Assembly: GCA_963721175.1 (NCBI GenBank)
Contig: CAVRIG010000014.1
Coordinates: forward strand, 328,315 to 392,314
Direction of reading: 5' to 3'
Origin: Aliishimia sp963721175
GTDB lineage: Bacteria > Pseudomonadota > Alphaproteobacteria > Rhodobacterales > Rhodobacteraceae
DNA length: 64,000 nt
Every line of letters starts with the position of its first letter. Positions within the stretch are counted from its first letter, which is position 1. Positions 9,750 through 18,076 of this stretch are shown here, piece after piece. The notes under the pieces are model-generated. The model ran no database searches. It had not been told where the DNA came from and saw only the letters and a program-made list of their open reading frames with translations. Made by a program: the position numbers and the translations under genes.

Positions 9750-10604
9750 TCAATGCGCCATGACGACGGGAATTTTCGCCCGGTCGACGACGGCTTGCGT
9801 ATTGCCGCCGAACAGGGTCTCGTGTTCGTGGCTGTGGCCATAGGCGCCCATGATCAGAAGCTGCGCGCCGATCTCCACCGTCTTGTCCAGCAACGCGACG
9901 CCCGGCTTTCGCGCATCGAAAAGGTGCACATCCGCATCGATTCCGCGCAACCGGTAATACGCCACCAGTTCCTCGGTCGTGGCGCCGTGGGGTTCGCCCT
10001 TGCCGCCGGAGAGGATCGTCACCTTCTCCGCGGCCTCGGCGATGGACAGCGTCAGCCCGACGGTCCGCGCCGCTTCGAGAGAGCCATTCCACGCAACCGC
10101 GATTTGGGCCCCGAAATCCTGCTGCATCTCGCCGTCGGAGGGGCACATCAGGACAGGTCTGCCCGTCTGGAACAGGCCTGCCTTCAACGAGTTGGTGCCG
10201 AGATTGCGGTCGCGGTCCGGCTTGGCGACGACGATGAGATCCGAGAGCCGCCCGTGGTGCTTGACCACATCCGTCATGTGACCGAACTCCTCGATGAACT
10301 GCACCGTGGCCACCGAGCCGTCGGGAGTTTCGGTTTCCGTCAGCGAGAGGCCACCGGCGAATTCGTGCAGCCGCTCGCGGAGCGCGCGCTCTTCCTGGTC
10401 GGCGAGTTCGGTGGCCTGCTGCAGAATCGTCTTGCGCATGAAACCCGGCAGCGGAACGCTGTATGGCATCATTCCGTCCGGGCTGGCGCGGCAATGCGCC
10501 ACGACGATGTGCGCCTTGTGTCGATGGGCCAGCGCGGCGGCGTGCGACAGGACCGTTTCGCCCATTCCGTCGCCCCGCACGGGCACGAGTATCCGGCTCA
10601 GCAT
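9750..10604 (-). CDS. Universal stress protein, tandem Usp domains
   Basis: This is a cytoplasmic 284-residue protein with two UspA-like domains. The first begins SRILVPVRGDG and the second QIAVAWNGSLEAARTV. The C-terminal domain keeps the nucleotide-binding pattern G-x2-G-x9-G (GAYGHSHEHETLFGGNT), so it probably binds ATP. The ATG at 10604 was chosen because GGGAGGGA lies about 8 bases upstream and the domain starts three residues later; an upstream ATG at 10715 is less likely. It is read in the same direction as groEL with a 182-base gap, so it may have its own promoter. The exact stress role is not predictable. Confidence 0.9.
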   Translation of the reverse strand: MLSRILVPVRGDGMGETVLSHAAALAHRHKAHIVVAHCRASPDGMMPYSVPLPGFMRKTILQQATELADQEERALRERLHEFAGGLSLTETETPDGSVATVQFIEEFGHMTDVVKHHGRLSDLIVVAKPDRDRNLGTNSLKAGLFQTGRPVLMCPSDGEMQQDFGAQIAVAWNGSLEAARTVGLTLSIAEAAEKVTILSGGKGEPHGATTEELVAYYRLRGIDADVHLFDARKPGVALLDKTVEIGAQLLIMGAYGHSHEHETLFGGNTQAVVDRAKIPVVMAH

Positions 10605-10786
10605 GTGTTCGCGTCCCTCCCAGTTCTTTCCGACGACTTGCTTCGAGCCGATGCGGATTTTCTGAGATGACGGTATAGCGCATCTCTCGAGAAAATCCCG
10701 AATCCTATCCGGCACGTGCCGAAATGAAACCGTGATCGGATGCCGGCCCTATACCTCAACGGCCGCCGCGATCGCGCTTGCCAAGG

Positions 10787-12430
10787 TCACCAGTCGACGT
10801 CGAGGTCGTGGTCGTCATGGTGGTCGTGACCGGGCAAATCAGGCGGCGGCGGCCCGGGTCGCTCCGCGATCATCACTTCCATGGTCATGAAGCCCGCCGC
10901 CGCCGACGCGGCAGCCTGAAGCGCAGTGCGCACCACCTTGACCGGGTCGAGAATGCCCTTCTCAATCATGTCGCCATAGGTGCCTGTCTGCGCGTCGTAG
11001 CCGAAATCGAAATCCTCGACCTTCAGGATCTCGTCAATGACGAGGGCCCCTTCCACACCGGCATTGAGCGCGATCTGCCCGGCCGGCCGCTTGATCGCGT
11101 CGCGCAGAATGGCGATCCCCGCATCCTGGTCGGCGTTGTCAGCTCTGAGAGCGCGGATGGCAACGCCGGCACGCAGCAGCGCGACACCGCCGCCGGGCAA
11201 GATCCCTTCCTGCACCGCGGCCCGCGTCGCGTTCACGGCATTGCGGACCCGGTCGGTCTTTTCCCGCACCTCGATCTCGCTCGCACCACCGACCCGGACC
11301 ACGGCGATGCCGCCGGACAGTTGCGCCAGCCGACCCTTGAGTTGATCCAGCTCGTAATCCGAGGTCGTATCCTCGATCTGGCTGCGCAGCAGGGCGGTCC
11401 TCGCGTCGATGGCCGATTGGTCCGCGAACCCGCCGAGGATGACCGTATCCTGGTGATCTATCGTCACCTTGGTGGCCCGGCCGAGGTGTTCGAGGGAGAA
11501 GTCCTCGAGCTTGATCCCGAGCGAGTCGGAATAGACGGTTCCACCGGTCATCAGCGCAATGTCCTCGACCATTGACTTGCGCAGGTCGGCATAGGCCGGC
11601 GCCTTCACCGCCGCGACCTGGAACTTGGAGCGCAGCTTGTTCACGACGAGGGCGGCCGTGACATCGGGCTCGTAGTCGTCGGCGACGATCAGCAGCGGCT
11701 TGCCCAGATCGAAGACCTTTTCCAGCAGCGGGAGAAGCGCGTCGATGCTGGACAGTTTCTTGTCGCTGACAAGGATGAAGGCATCCTCCATCACGACCAG
11801 CCGTTTCATCCGGTCGGTCACGAAATACGGGGAGACGTAGCTGCGGTCGAACTGGATGCCGTGCACGACCTTGAGCTCGGTTTCTAACCGTGTTCCGTCC
11901 TCGACATTGATCACACCGTCGGTCCCGACTTGGTCCATCGCGGCGGCGATGATGTCGCCGATCTCCCGGTCCCCATTTGCGGAGATGGTGGCGACCTGCG
12001 CGATCTCGCTGTTCTTGGTCAGGTGCCTGGCGTTCTTTTTCAGCTCCGCCACGACGGCTGCCACGGCCCGGTCGATGCCGCGTCTCAGCTCCATCGGGTT
12101 CATGCCCGCGGCCACGGCCTTCACGCCGTTGCGGACGAGGGCATCGGCGAGCACGACCGCCGTCGTCGTGCCATCACCGGCCTGTCGCGACGCCTTGAGC
12201 GCCACCGTACGCACGAGCTTCGCGCCCGCACTCTGGAACGGGTCATCAAGCTCGATTTCCCGCGCGACGCTGACGCCGTCCTTGGTGATCTTGGTGCCGT
12301 GATCGCGGCCGAGTGCGACGGTGCGGCCCTTGGGTCCGAGCGTCACGCGAACTGCGCTGGCGAGTATGTCCACGCCGCGGAGCACCTGGTCGCGTGCCTC
12401 GAACCCGAAAGCGAAATCCTTGACGGTCAC
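10787..12430 (-). CDS. groEL: GroEL-type chaperonin with His/Asp-rich C-terminal tail
   Basis: This is a full-length 547-residue group I chaperonin. Conserved segments include LGPKGRTVALG, DGTTTAVVLADAL (ATP site), SANGDREIGDII, and LPGGGVALLRA near residue 410. The C-terminus is unusual: the usual Gly-Gly-Met repeat is replaced by a Pro-rich stretch and a tail with HDHHDDHDLDVDW. Such a tail could bind metal, as shown for the His-rich tail of mycobacterial GroEL1; for this protein that is inference. No groES is next to it. It starts 9 bases after the SCO1-type gene and is most likely co-transcribed with it. This looks like a specialised second copy rather than the housekeeping groESL. Confidence 0.95.
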   Translation of the reverse strand: MTVKDFAFGFEARDQVLRGVDILASAVRVTLGPKGRTVALGRDHGTKITKDGVSVAREIELDDPFQSAGAKLVRTVALKASRQAGDGTTTAVVLADALVRNGVKAVAAGMNPMELRRGIDRAVAAVVAELKKNARHLTKNSEIAQVATISANGDREIGDIIAAAMDQVGTDGVINVEDGTRLETELKVVHGIQFDRSYVSPYFVTDRMKRLVVMEDAFILVSDKKLSSIDALLPLLEKVFDLGKPLLIVADDYEPDVTAALVVNKLRSKFQVAAVKAPAYADLRKSMVEDIALMTGGTVYSDSLGIKLEDFSLEHLGRATKVTIDHQDTVILGGFADQSAIDARTALLRSQIEDTTSDYELDQLKGRLAQLSGGIAVVRVGGASEIEVREKTDRVRNAVNATRAAVQEGILPGGGVALLRAGVAIRALRADNADQDAGIAILRDAIKRPAGQIALNAGVEGALVIDEILKVEDFDFGYDAQTGTYGDMIEKGILDPVKVVRTALQAAASAAAGFMTMEVMIAERPGPPPPDLPGHDHHDDHDLDVDW

Positions 12431-12439
12431 ATCGTTCTC

Positions 12440-13078
12440 CTAAGGCTGTTGGATCAGATCTCGAAACGTTTCGGCTATGCTTGGTCCCGGCGTGTCGTGG
12501 TCCAGGCCGCGCACGAACTTGCCGTCCGGATCCATGATGTAGAGGTAGGTGCTGTGGTCGACGGAATAGTAGGGGTCCGCCAAGTCGTCCTTCTGAGCCT
12601 TGTAGTAGGCGCCATACGCGGCGGCGACCGCTTCGACCTGCTCCTTGGTGCCCGATAGCCCCACGATGCGATCATCGAAGCTTGCGGCGTAGTTTCCCAT
12701 GATTTCGGGCGTATCGCGCTCCGGATCGACGGTGATGAAGATCGGCTGCAGCAGGTCGGCGTCGTCGCCCAGATGCTCCAGCGCGTCCGCGATGACCATG
12801 AGTGTCGTCGGGCAGATGTCCGGGCAGAACGTGTAGCCGAAAAAGACCAGCAGCCATTTGTCGGCGTAGGTCGTTTCGGTCACCGTGGTTCCGTCCGCTG
12901 CCGTCAACTCGAACGGGCCGCCGATCGTGATTGCCTGGGCCGGTGCGGTGAACGCCATGCCGCAGACCATCGCCACTGCGATCGCCTTGCAAACTGCGGC
13001 GGGGAAAAGGCCACATCCCAAGTCGGAATTGGGCCCGACATTCGATGCGTTTTCTTGCGCCATTGACCGAGTTTTCAT
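12440..13078 (-). CDS. SCO1/SenC family copper chaperone
   Basis: The 212-residue thioredoxin-fold protein has the copper-binding CPDIC pair (Cys85 and Cys89), the distal His175 in VDHSTYLY, and the family segments FFGYTFCPDICPTTL and ITVDPERDTP. A hydrophobic segment ending APAQA near residue 48 gives a signal or membrane anchor. SCO proteins load copper into the CuA site of cytochrome oxidase or act as periplasmic thiol reductases. The start at 13078 is supported by AAGGAAAAAGG upstream; 13105 is an alternative. It faces the copper-motif protein at 13341 across a divergent promoter region and is followed after 9 bases by groEL, so metal handling is a likely common theme. Confidence 0.93.
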   Translation of the reverse strand: MKTRSMAQENASNVGPNSDLGCGLFPAAVCKAIAVAMVCGMAFTAPAQAITIGGPFELTAADGTTVTETTYADKWLLVFFGYTFCPDICPTTLMVIADALEHLGDDADLLQPIFITVDPERDTPEIMGNYAASFDDRIVGLSGTKEQVEAVAAAYGAYYKAQKDDLADPYYSVDHSTYLYIMDPDGKFVRGLDHDTPGPSIAETFRDLIQQP

Positions 13079-13199
13079 GCCTTTTTCCTTTGGAAAACAG
13101 ATCATCCGTCGAGCCGAAAAAAGATGTTGAACTTCGAAAAGGCGGCGCTAATTCCGGTCCTGGAGAGGTTCAAAACGAAAACGTTGACTACTTCGAGAC

Positions 13200-13219
13200 T
13201 GTAAGGTTAAGTTGACAGT
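13200..13219. promoter_or_regulatory. TGT-N12-ACA dyad in SCO1/cupredoxin divergent region
   Basis: The element lies about 122 bases from both flanking starts. It has the form TGT-N12-ACA with flanking ACTGT and ACAGT arms. It matches 15 of 20 positions with a second element at 18293-18312 in the other divergent region of the same island. TGT-N12-ACA is also the published consensus for PpsR/CrtJ repressors. Which protein binds here is unknown; the local NtrC-type regulator is a candidate. Confidence 0.45.
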
Positions 13220-13340
13220 GAAGTCCATACATCGAGTCGCGTCAAGAACGATGTAAAGACAATCCGGAGACACGCAATACCAATAGTTGCGACACAATTC
13301 CTGTATGCAACGATAATAGAAATGCCATGGGAGGAGAATA

Positions 13341-14054
13341 ATGAACTTCAATTCGAGTTCATTGTTGTTTGTGGGCTTGTTCTCAATTGCCGGAATACCG
13401 GCGCAAGCCTACGAAGTTACGGCTGTTGATGGCGGCGGAACGCTCAAAGGCGTAATACGCTACAACGGTACGGTCGAAACAAGGACGATTGTCCCGACCA
13501 AGGACATCAATGTTTGCGGCAGTCCGCGGGAAGAACCGCTGATCCGTGTCGGCGCCGATCAGGCGGTCGAAAGCGCGGTGGTCTACCTCGTCGGCGTTGA
13601 AAGCGGCAAGGACTGGCCCGAGGCCGGTGTCGTCCCCCAACTCAACCAGGTCAAATGTCGGTTCGAACCCGAGGTTCAGGTGATCCCGTCCGGACCCCTG
13701 GAGATCGTGAACTCCGACCCGCTCCTGCACAACACGCATGGCTATTACGGGCGGCGCACGGCGTTCAACATGGCGCTGCCGAACGAAGGTCAGGTCATAC
13801 CGACGGAACTGCAACGTCCCGGCGAGGTTCGCGTCGATTGCGATGCCCACGGCTGGATGGAGGGCTGGATCTATGTCGTGTCCAATCCCTACTACGCAGT
13901 GACGGGTGCGGATGGGACATTCAGTCTCGAAGACGTGCCGCCGGGCGACTACACGCTGGTGACGGTGCAGCCGTTCACCGGCCCGGTGGAAACCGCGGTG
14001 ACCGTGACGGCGGGCGAGGATACCGAACTGGAGGTCGAACTCACCCAGCCGTGA
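13341..14054 (+). CDS. Exported protein with type-1 copper-like site and carboxypeptidase-regulatory-like domain
   Basis: The 237-residue protein has a signal peptide (cleavage probably after PAQA near residue 23). Residues 110-180 form a cupredoxin-like unit with His130/His133 in LLHNTHGYYG and the C-x2-H-x2-M cluster CDAHGWM (Cys167, His170, Met173), the classic ligand set of a blue copper site. The last 50 residues, with GADGTFSLEDVPPGDYTL, look like a carboxypeptidase regulatory-like beta-sandwich. It is probably a periplasmic electron carrier or copper protein. It faces the SCO1-type gene and precedes the metallophosphoesterase. GGGAGGAGAA lies upstream of the start. The function is inferred from motifs. 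Confidence 0.8.
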   Translation: MNFNSSSLLFVGLFSIAGIPAQAYEVTAVDGGGTLKGVIRYNGTVETRTIVPTKDINVCGSPREEPLIRVGADQAVESAVVYLVGVESGKDWPEAGVVPQLNQVKCRFEPEVQVIPSGPLEIVNSDPLLHNTHGYYGRRTAFNMALPNEGQVIPTELQRPGEVRVDCDAHGWMEGWIYVVSNPYYAVTGADGTFSLEDVPPGDYTLVTVQPFTGPVETAVTVTAGEDTELEVELTQP

Positions 14055-14262
14055 CCTACGAATGGTTTCGATAAGTTTGTTGATACGCGTGAGATAAGTG
14101 ACGGAGATTTACTAGAACAGCAGGATAGAATGTGCAGCGGCCGGCCAAAGCCACGTCGCCATGGGACCCTCTGGGGAGAAACTCTCCGCTTTTGCGAGTG
14201 AATCGTTGCGAGGTAGCGACGTAGTCATCGTCCTTGGACGTAGCCACAAAGCGGAGGAACCC

Positions 14263-15405
14263 ATGTCTGATGAACTGGAACGAGAACGGCGCGAAATACA
14301 TTCGGTCCTGCACAAACCGGGGGTCCGACCAGACGATTCGGTGAAGATCACCCGACGCACCTTCCTGCACAAGTCGTGCCTGTTCGGTGCCGTAGGCGTT
14401 GGCCAGACCTTCGGGTGGTGGCCGTTGATGAACACGCTCGACGTCGCGCATGCGCAGGAGCCGGGCTTCAAGTTCGCCTGGATCTCCGACACGCACCTGT
14501 ATCCGCGGTCGCTGAACACGCGCTTCGTGGACAAGGTGGTGCGCGCCGTGGACGACGTGATGGCGATGGATCCGCCGGCAGACTTCCTGATCTTCGGCGG
14601 CGACCTGGCGCAGACCGGCACGGTCGAAGAGCTCGAGCTCGGCGTCGAACTGCTCAGCACCGTCTCCATCCCCAAGCACTACATCCCGGGCGAGCATGAC
14701 TGGTATCTCGACATGGGCAAGAAGTGGATGGAGCTCTTCGGCGAGAGGAACTGGACCTTCGACCACAAGGGCGTGCGGTTCATCGGCCTCGACACCGTCG
14801 GTCACGGGCCCGACTACTGGACCGCCAAGAACATGACGCCCAAGGAGCGCATGGGTCACATGGAGGCTCTGGACGGCACCGTCGCCGGTCCCTGGGCGGG
14901 CGTCGGACGCGCGCAGATGGACTGGATGGAAGGTGTCCTCGGCGATTGGGACAAATCGGCGCCGGTCATCATCTTCAGCCACAACCCGCTTTACGAATAC
15001 TATCCGCCCTGGAACTTCTGGGTGCGCGATTGGCGGGACGTGAACGAGATCCTGAAACCTTACGCGAATGTCACCAACATCCACGGACACGTGCACCAGG
15101 TGCTCTACAACGAGATCGGCTCGATGCGGTCGATCGGCATGCTGGCAACCTCGTGGCCGTGGCCATATCCGCCGGAAGCGGTGCCGATGCTGACCCGGCC
15201 GATGATCCGCGTGGATCCGGGCGATCCGTTCGACGGCGTCGGATGGGGCGAGCTGAACTTCGAAGCCAACGACAGGATCGAGACCGAATACGTGATGTGG
15301 GGCCGAGAAGAAGTGTTCGCCCAGTCGGCGGCAGACCACAACCACGTCACCGAGGAGATCCGACCGCGTATCGCGGACAACGATTACCCCTGGGCAAACC
15401 CGTGA
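14263..15405 (+). CDS. Tat-exported metallophosphoesterase
   Basis: The 380-residue protein has a twin-arginine signal (ITRRTFLHK, residues 29-37, then a hydrophobic stretch) and the five calcineurin-like metal motifs: DTH (Asp76, His78), GGDLAQTG (Asp114), GEHDW (144-147), SHNP and GHVH. It is therefore a periplasmic binuclear-metal hydrolase. SoxB, which releases sulfate from SoxY, belongs to the same superfamily but is longer and has a 5'-nucleotidase C-terminal domain; this protein lacks that domain. Its position next to a SoxA-like cytochrome and soxYZ suggests an analogous role, which is inference. The ATG at 14263 follows GGAGG and places the RR motif normally; the frame is open from 14161. 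Confidence 0.88.
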   Translation: MSDELERERREIHSVLHKPGVRPDDSVKITRRTFLHKSCLFGAVGVGQTFGWWPLMNTLDVAHAQEPGFKFAWISDTHLYPRSLNTRFVDKVVRAVDDVMAMDPPADFLIFGGDLAQTGTVEELELGVELLSTVSIPKHYIPGEHDWYLDMGKKWMELFGERNWTFDHKGVRFIGLDTVGHGPDYWTAKNMTPKERMGHMEALDGTVAGPWAGVGRAQMDWMEGVLGDWDKSAPVIIFSHNPLYEYYPPWNFWVRDWRDVNEILKPYANVTNIHGHVHQVLYNEIGSMRSIGMLATSWPWPYPPEAVPMLTRPMIRVDPGDPFDGVGWGELNFEANDRIETEYVMWGREEVFAQSAADHNHVTEEIRPRIADNDYPWANP

Positions 15406-15416
15406 GGAGGCTCGAC

Positions 15417-15875
15417 ATGACTATGCGTTCGATACTGTCCGGTCTGGGAGCTTCGACGGTCGCGGCCTCTGCCGTCGTCACCCTGCTCCTCACCGGCCCG
15501 GCCAAGGCAACCGATCCGGTGACGCCCGAGCAATTGAAGCTGTTTGAAGATCAATTCATGCAGTGGGTCGTCAAGGGAGACCTCCTGTTCCATGGCGATT
15601 CGGCCACGGCAGAGGAGTATGGCGTCAAGCTGTCGGAGACGGGTATGGCTTGCGCCATGTGTCACCCGATGGGCTCGGACACGCATCCTCAGTCCTTCCC
15701 GAAGTTCCAGGTGTCCATGGCCAAGTTCGCAACACTGCGCGACATGACCAACTGGTGCATCGAAAAGCCGATGCAGGGTACCGTCATCGACGTGGATTCG
15801 GATGCGATGAAGGCCCTGGAAGCCTACATGACCTGGTCGAATGCCGGGTCGGAACTGCAACCGGGCAAGTACTAG
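15417..15875 (+). CDS. Monoheme c-type cytochrome, SoxA-like
   Basis: The 152-residue protein has a signal peptide ending near GPAKA and one heme c motif, CAMCH (79-83). Downstream, the segment around NWCIEKPMQG (Cys114) followed by DAMKALEAYM resembles the end of SoxA, where a cysteine ligates the active-site heme and precedes an ALxAY helix. If that alignment holds, Cys114 could be a distal heme ligand. No SoxX partner is encoded here. The gene follows the metallophosphoesterase by 11 bases with GAGGAGG as ribosome-binding site, so the two form an operon. The cytochrome call is firm; the SoxA-like assignment is tentative. Confidence 0.8.
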   Translation: MTMRSILSGLGASTVAASAVVTLLLTGPAKATDPVTPEQLKLFEDQFMQWVVKGDLLFHGDSATAEEYGVKLSETGMACAMCHPMGSDTHPQSFPKFQVSMAKFATLRDMTNWCIEKPMQGTVIDVDSDAMKALEAYMTWSNAGSELQPGKY

Positions 15876-15887
15876 GAGCTCGCCCGA

Positions 15888-15920
15888 GCACACCCGGTCT
15901 GCCTGACGGATCGGGTGTGC
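15888..15920. terminator. Stem-loop between convergent cytochrome and soxF genes
   Basis: GCACACCCG at 15888-15896 and CGGGTGTGC at 15912-15920 form a perfect 9-bp stem with a 15-base loop. It sits in the 68-base gap between two convergent genes, where a bidirectional terminator is expected. No strong T-run follows, so it may be weak or factor-assisted. Confidence 0.55.
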
Positions 15921-15943
15921 GCAATTCGGCGCGTCGTGACTCT

Positions 15944-17278
15944 TCAACCGAACGTTTCGCGGGTGAATGCGGCATACCAGTCGTCCGCCTCCCGTGCGAT
16001 GCGCCGGCGGAGGTCAGGCTTGTCACCGACCCTGTTGGCAAAGCTGTCTACGATGTCGATCCGGCCGTTCCGGGTATTCGGTTCGAATGTCGACGCGTTC
16101 ACGAACGCATCGTCGGGTCCGAGGAAGGTGTAGCAGGCATTCGACAGCGCCGGCGGAGATGTCTCTTCGCCCGTCAACGAAGCCGCAATCGCAAGTGCGC
16201 AGGCTCTGCCCTGGCTCTGTGCCGAGGATGCGGATTTCGGCATGTCCCCAGCGAGGGCCGCATCGCCCACGACGTAGACATCGGGCAGCAGGCTCGACTC
16301 GAAGGTCCTCGGATCCACAGGACACCAATCGGACGCGTCCGTCAGCCCCGCCCGAACCGCTAAGGGACCGGCGCTCTGGGCCGGAATGACGCTGGCGACC
16401 GCTGCCTCGAACGTCTCTGCGCGGGTGATCACCGTCCGCGCGGCGATGTCCACTGCTTCGATCCCGTCCGTGAACTGGACCGGCAGCCATTCGATCATGC
16501 CGGGATAATGCCGCGCCCAGCCGTCCTCGAAGATGTCCTGGTATGGGATGCTGTCTTCCGAATCGAGGATCAGCACCTTGGACCTTGGCCTGGACTTTTT
16601 AAAGTATGAGGCGACAAGCGAAGCGCGCTCGTATGGGGCGACGGGACAGCGGAACGGGCGCGGCGGAACGGTGATGACGAAAACCCCGCCATCCTCCATG
16701 TCCTCCAGTTGGCGACGCAGCACTTCGCTTTGGCGGCCGGCGCTCCACGCATGGGGCATCGCCCCGCTGGTGGCGGGGTCCAGACCCTCGATGCCGTCAA
16801 AATCGAAGGACACGCCAGGAGACAGGACCAGACGGTCATAGGGCAGCTGTGCGCCGCCCTGAAGCGAAACGTGCCGTGTCGAGGGGTCGATTGCGGTGAT
16901 GGTCTCCTGAAGCACCACGACGCCGTTCTGCCGGCCGATCATCTCCAACCCTTGGGTGAGGGACTCCAGCGACCGGAGACCGGCGAGATAATGATTGCTG
17001 AAGAAACACGTGACGTAGCTTGGCTTCTGCTCGATCAGGGTCACGTCGACAGCCGCATGACCGGACGCCAGCGTGCGCGCGACCGTCGCCCCGCCGACGC
17101 CGCCGCCAATCACCAACACCCTCGGACGCGCCTGTCCGCGCGCGCGCGAACCGGAAAGGCCCACCAGCAGAGCTGCCCCCGCCAAACCGCCGAACTGTCG
17201 CCGCGACGGCGGTCTCACAGCGTCTTCTGCGGCGAGATCGGGCGCGTGTTCCGTTTGGGACCTCGCCCGCAGCGCCAT
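15944..17278 (-). CDS. soxF: FAD-dependent sulfide dehydrogenase flavoprotein (FccB/SoxF family)
   Basis: The 444-residue protein has a Tat signal (SRRQFGGLAGAALLVG, Arg26-Arg27) and an FAD-binding VLVIGGGVGGATVARTLA. The two redox-cysteine neighbourhoods typical of flavocytochrome c sulfide dehydrogenase are present: RCPVAPYERAS and WCPVDPRTFES, followed by VYVVGDAA. FccB oxidises sulfide in the periplasm with a cytochrome partner; SoxF is the version in sox clusters. No FccA-type diheme cytochrome is adjacent, so the acceptor may be one of the cytochromes of this island. The stop of soxZ lies just upstream on the same strand, giving the order soxY-soxZ-soxF. Confidence 0.92.
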   Translation of the reverse strand: MALRARSQTEHAPDLAAEDAVRPPSRRQFGGLAGAALLVGLSGSRARGQARPRVLVIGGGVGGATVARTLASGHAAVDVTLIEQKPSYVTCFFSNHYLAGLRSLESLTQGLEMIGRQNGVVVLQETITAIDPSTRHVSLQGGAQLPYDRLVLSPGVSFDFDGIEGLDPATSGAMPHAWSAGRQSEVLRRQLEDMEDGGVFVITVPPRPFRCPVAPYERASLVASYFKKSRPRSKVLILDSEDSIPYQDIFEDGWARHYPGMIEWLPVQFTDGIEAVDIAARTVITRAETFEAAVASVIPAQSAGPLAVRAGLTDASDWCPVDPRTFESSLLPDVYVVGDAALAGDMPKSASSAQSQGRACALAIAASLTGEETSPPALSNACYTFLGPDDAFVNASTFEPNTRNGRIDIVDSFANRVGDKPDLRRRIAREADDWYAAFTRETFG

Positions 17279-17279
17279 G

Positions 17280-17609
17280 TCACGTCACGACGAGATCGCG
17301 CGACAGGGTATAGGATCCGCCGCCATCCTCCATCCAGGTGAACTCAAGTACCGCACTGACCGTGGCGCGCAGATGGAACTCGATGAACGGGTTGGCGGCG
17401 ACGGCCTCGCGCAGGTCGACGGCGAACGCCTCGACGTCGCCGTACCGGCACATGAACCTGTTGATGATCAACCGCGGAATGGTCCTGCCATCCGCGCCGC
17501 GGCGCAGCCCGGTCTCCATCGGATGGCCGATGATCGCCCGCACCCGAAAGATCTCGCCTTTCCCGACGCTGTCGGGCACCTGGACGCGGGGAGCAGAAAG
17601 AAGGGCCAT
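17280..17609 (-). CDS. soxZ: Thiosulfate oxidation carrier protein SoxZ
   Basis: The 109-residue protein matches SoxZ in size and motifs: PRVQVPDSVGKGEIFRVRAI, IGHPMETGLR near residues 27-36, and the Ig-like C-terminal SAVLEFTWMEDGGGSYT. SoxZ pairs with SoxY to form the carrier to which sulfur intermediates are covalently bound; it carries no substrate itself. The ATG at 17609 follows AGGAG and lies 8 bases after the soxY stop. The neighbours soxY upstream and soxF downstream support the call. Confidence 0.95.
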   Translation of the reverse strand: MALLSAPRVQVPDSVGKGEIFRVRAIIGHPMETGLRRGADGRTIPRLIINRFMCRYGDVEAFAVDLREAVAANPFIEFHLRATVSAVLEFTWMEDGGGSYTLSRDLVVT

Positions 17610-17617
17610 TGAAGCTC

Positions 17618-18076
17618 CTATTCGGTGGCGCATCCGTTCGTGGCGACATCGACGAACTGCCTCGCCATCAGCAGGGACCCATCGTTCATCTCGGCCACGG
17701 CCACAACAAATTGCGGCTCGGACAGGCGAATGCGCGTCGCCACGTGAGGAACGCCAAGCCCCGGTTCGAAGCGGAACGCCATGATCTCGACGATCGGATT
17801 GCGTGGAGCGAAGAGGCGGACGTCGCGCACGTGGTCCTCCGCCGTCATGGCCGTGTCGATTTCGAGACTCAACGGAACGGTCGACCCATTCGGAAAGACC
17901 GCTGGAAGATCGAGACGAAGCCGATCCGAATCCATCGCCGCGCGGCCGAGGATGTTTTCGACGGCGTCCATACCGTCGTCTTGCGCGCGTGCCGTACCTG
18001 CGGGAAACACGCCGCCGAAGATCAGAACGATACCTGCAGACCCGAAATCCAATAGAAGGCGGCGCGTCACTGGCAT
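17618..18076 (-). CDS. soxY: Thiosulfate oxidation carrier protein SoxY with variant C-terminus
   Basis: The 152-residue protein has a Tat signal (MPVTRRLLLDFGSAG) and the SoxY fold segments DRLRLDLPAVFPNG and VPLSLEIDT. In canonical SoxY the chain ends in a GGCGG-type swinging arm with the substrate-binding cysteine at or next to the end. Here the end reads NGCATE: Gly-Cys149 is kept, the Gly-rich context is lost and three residues follow. The carrier function is plausible, but partner enzymes may differ. The ATG at 18076 was chosen for the RR signal and the GAGGGAGA upstream. Confidence 0.9.
   Translation of the reverse strand: MPVTRRLLLDFGSAGIVLIFGGVFPAGTARAQDDGMDAVENILGRAAMDSDRLRLDLPAVFPNGSTVPLSLEIDTAMTAEDHVRDVRLFAPRNPIVEIMAFRFEPGLGVPHVATRIRLSEPQFVVAVAEMNDGSLLMARQFVDVATNGCATE

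Noticed and set aside
14263..15405. Calling the metallophosphoesterase SoxB.
   Set aside because: It lacks the 5'-nucleotidase C-terminal domain and is about 180 residues too short; only an analogous role is proposed.
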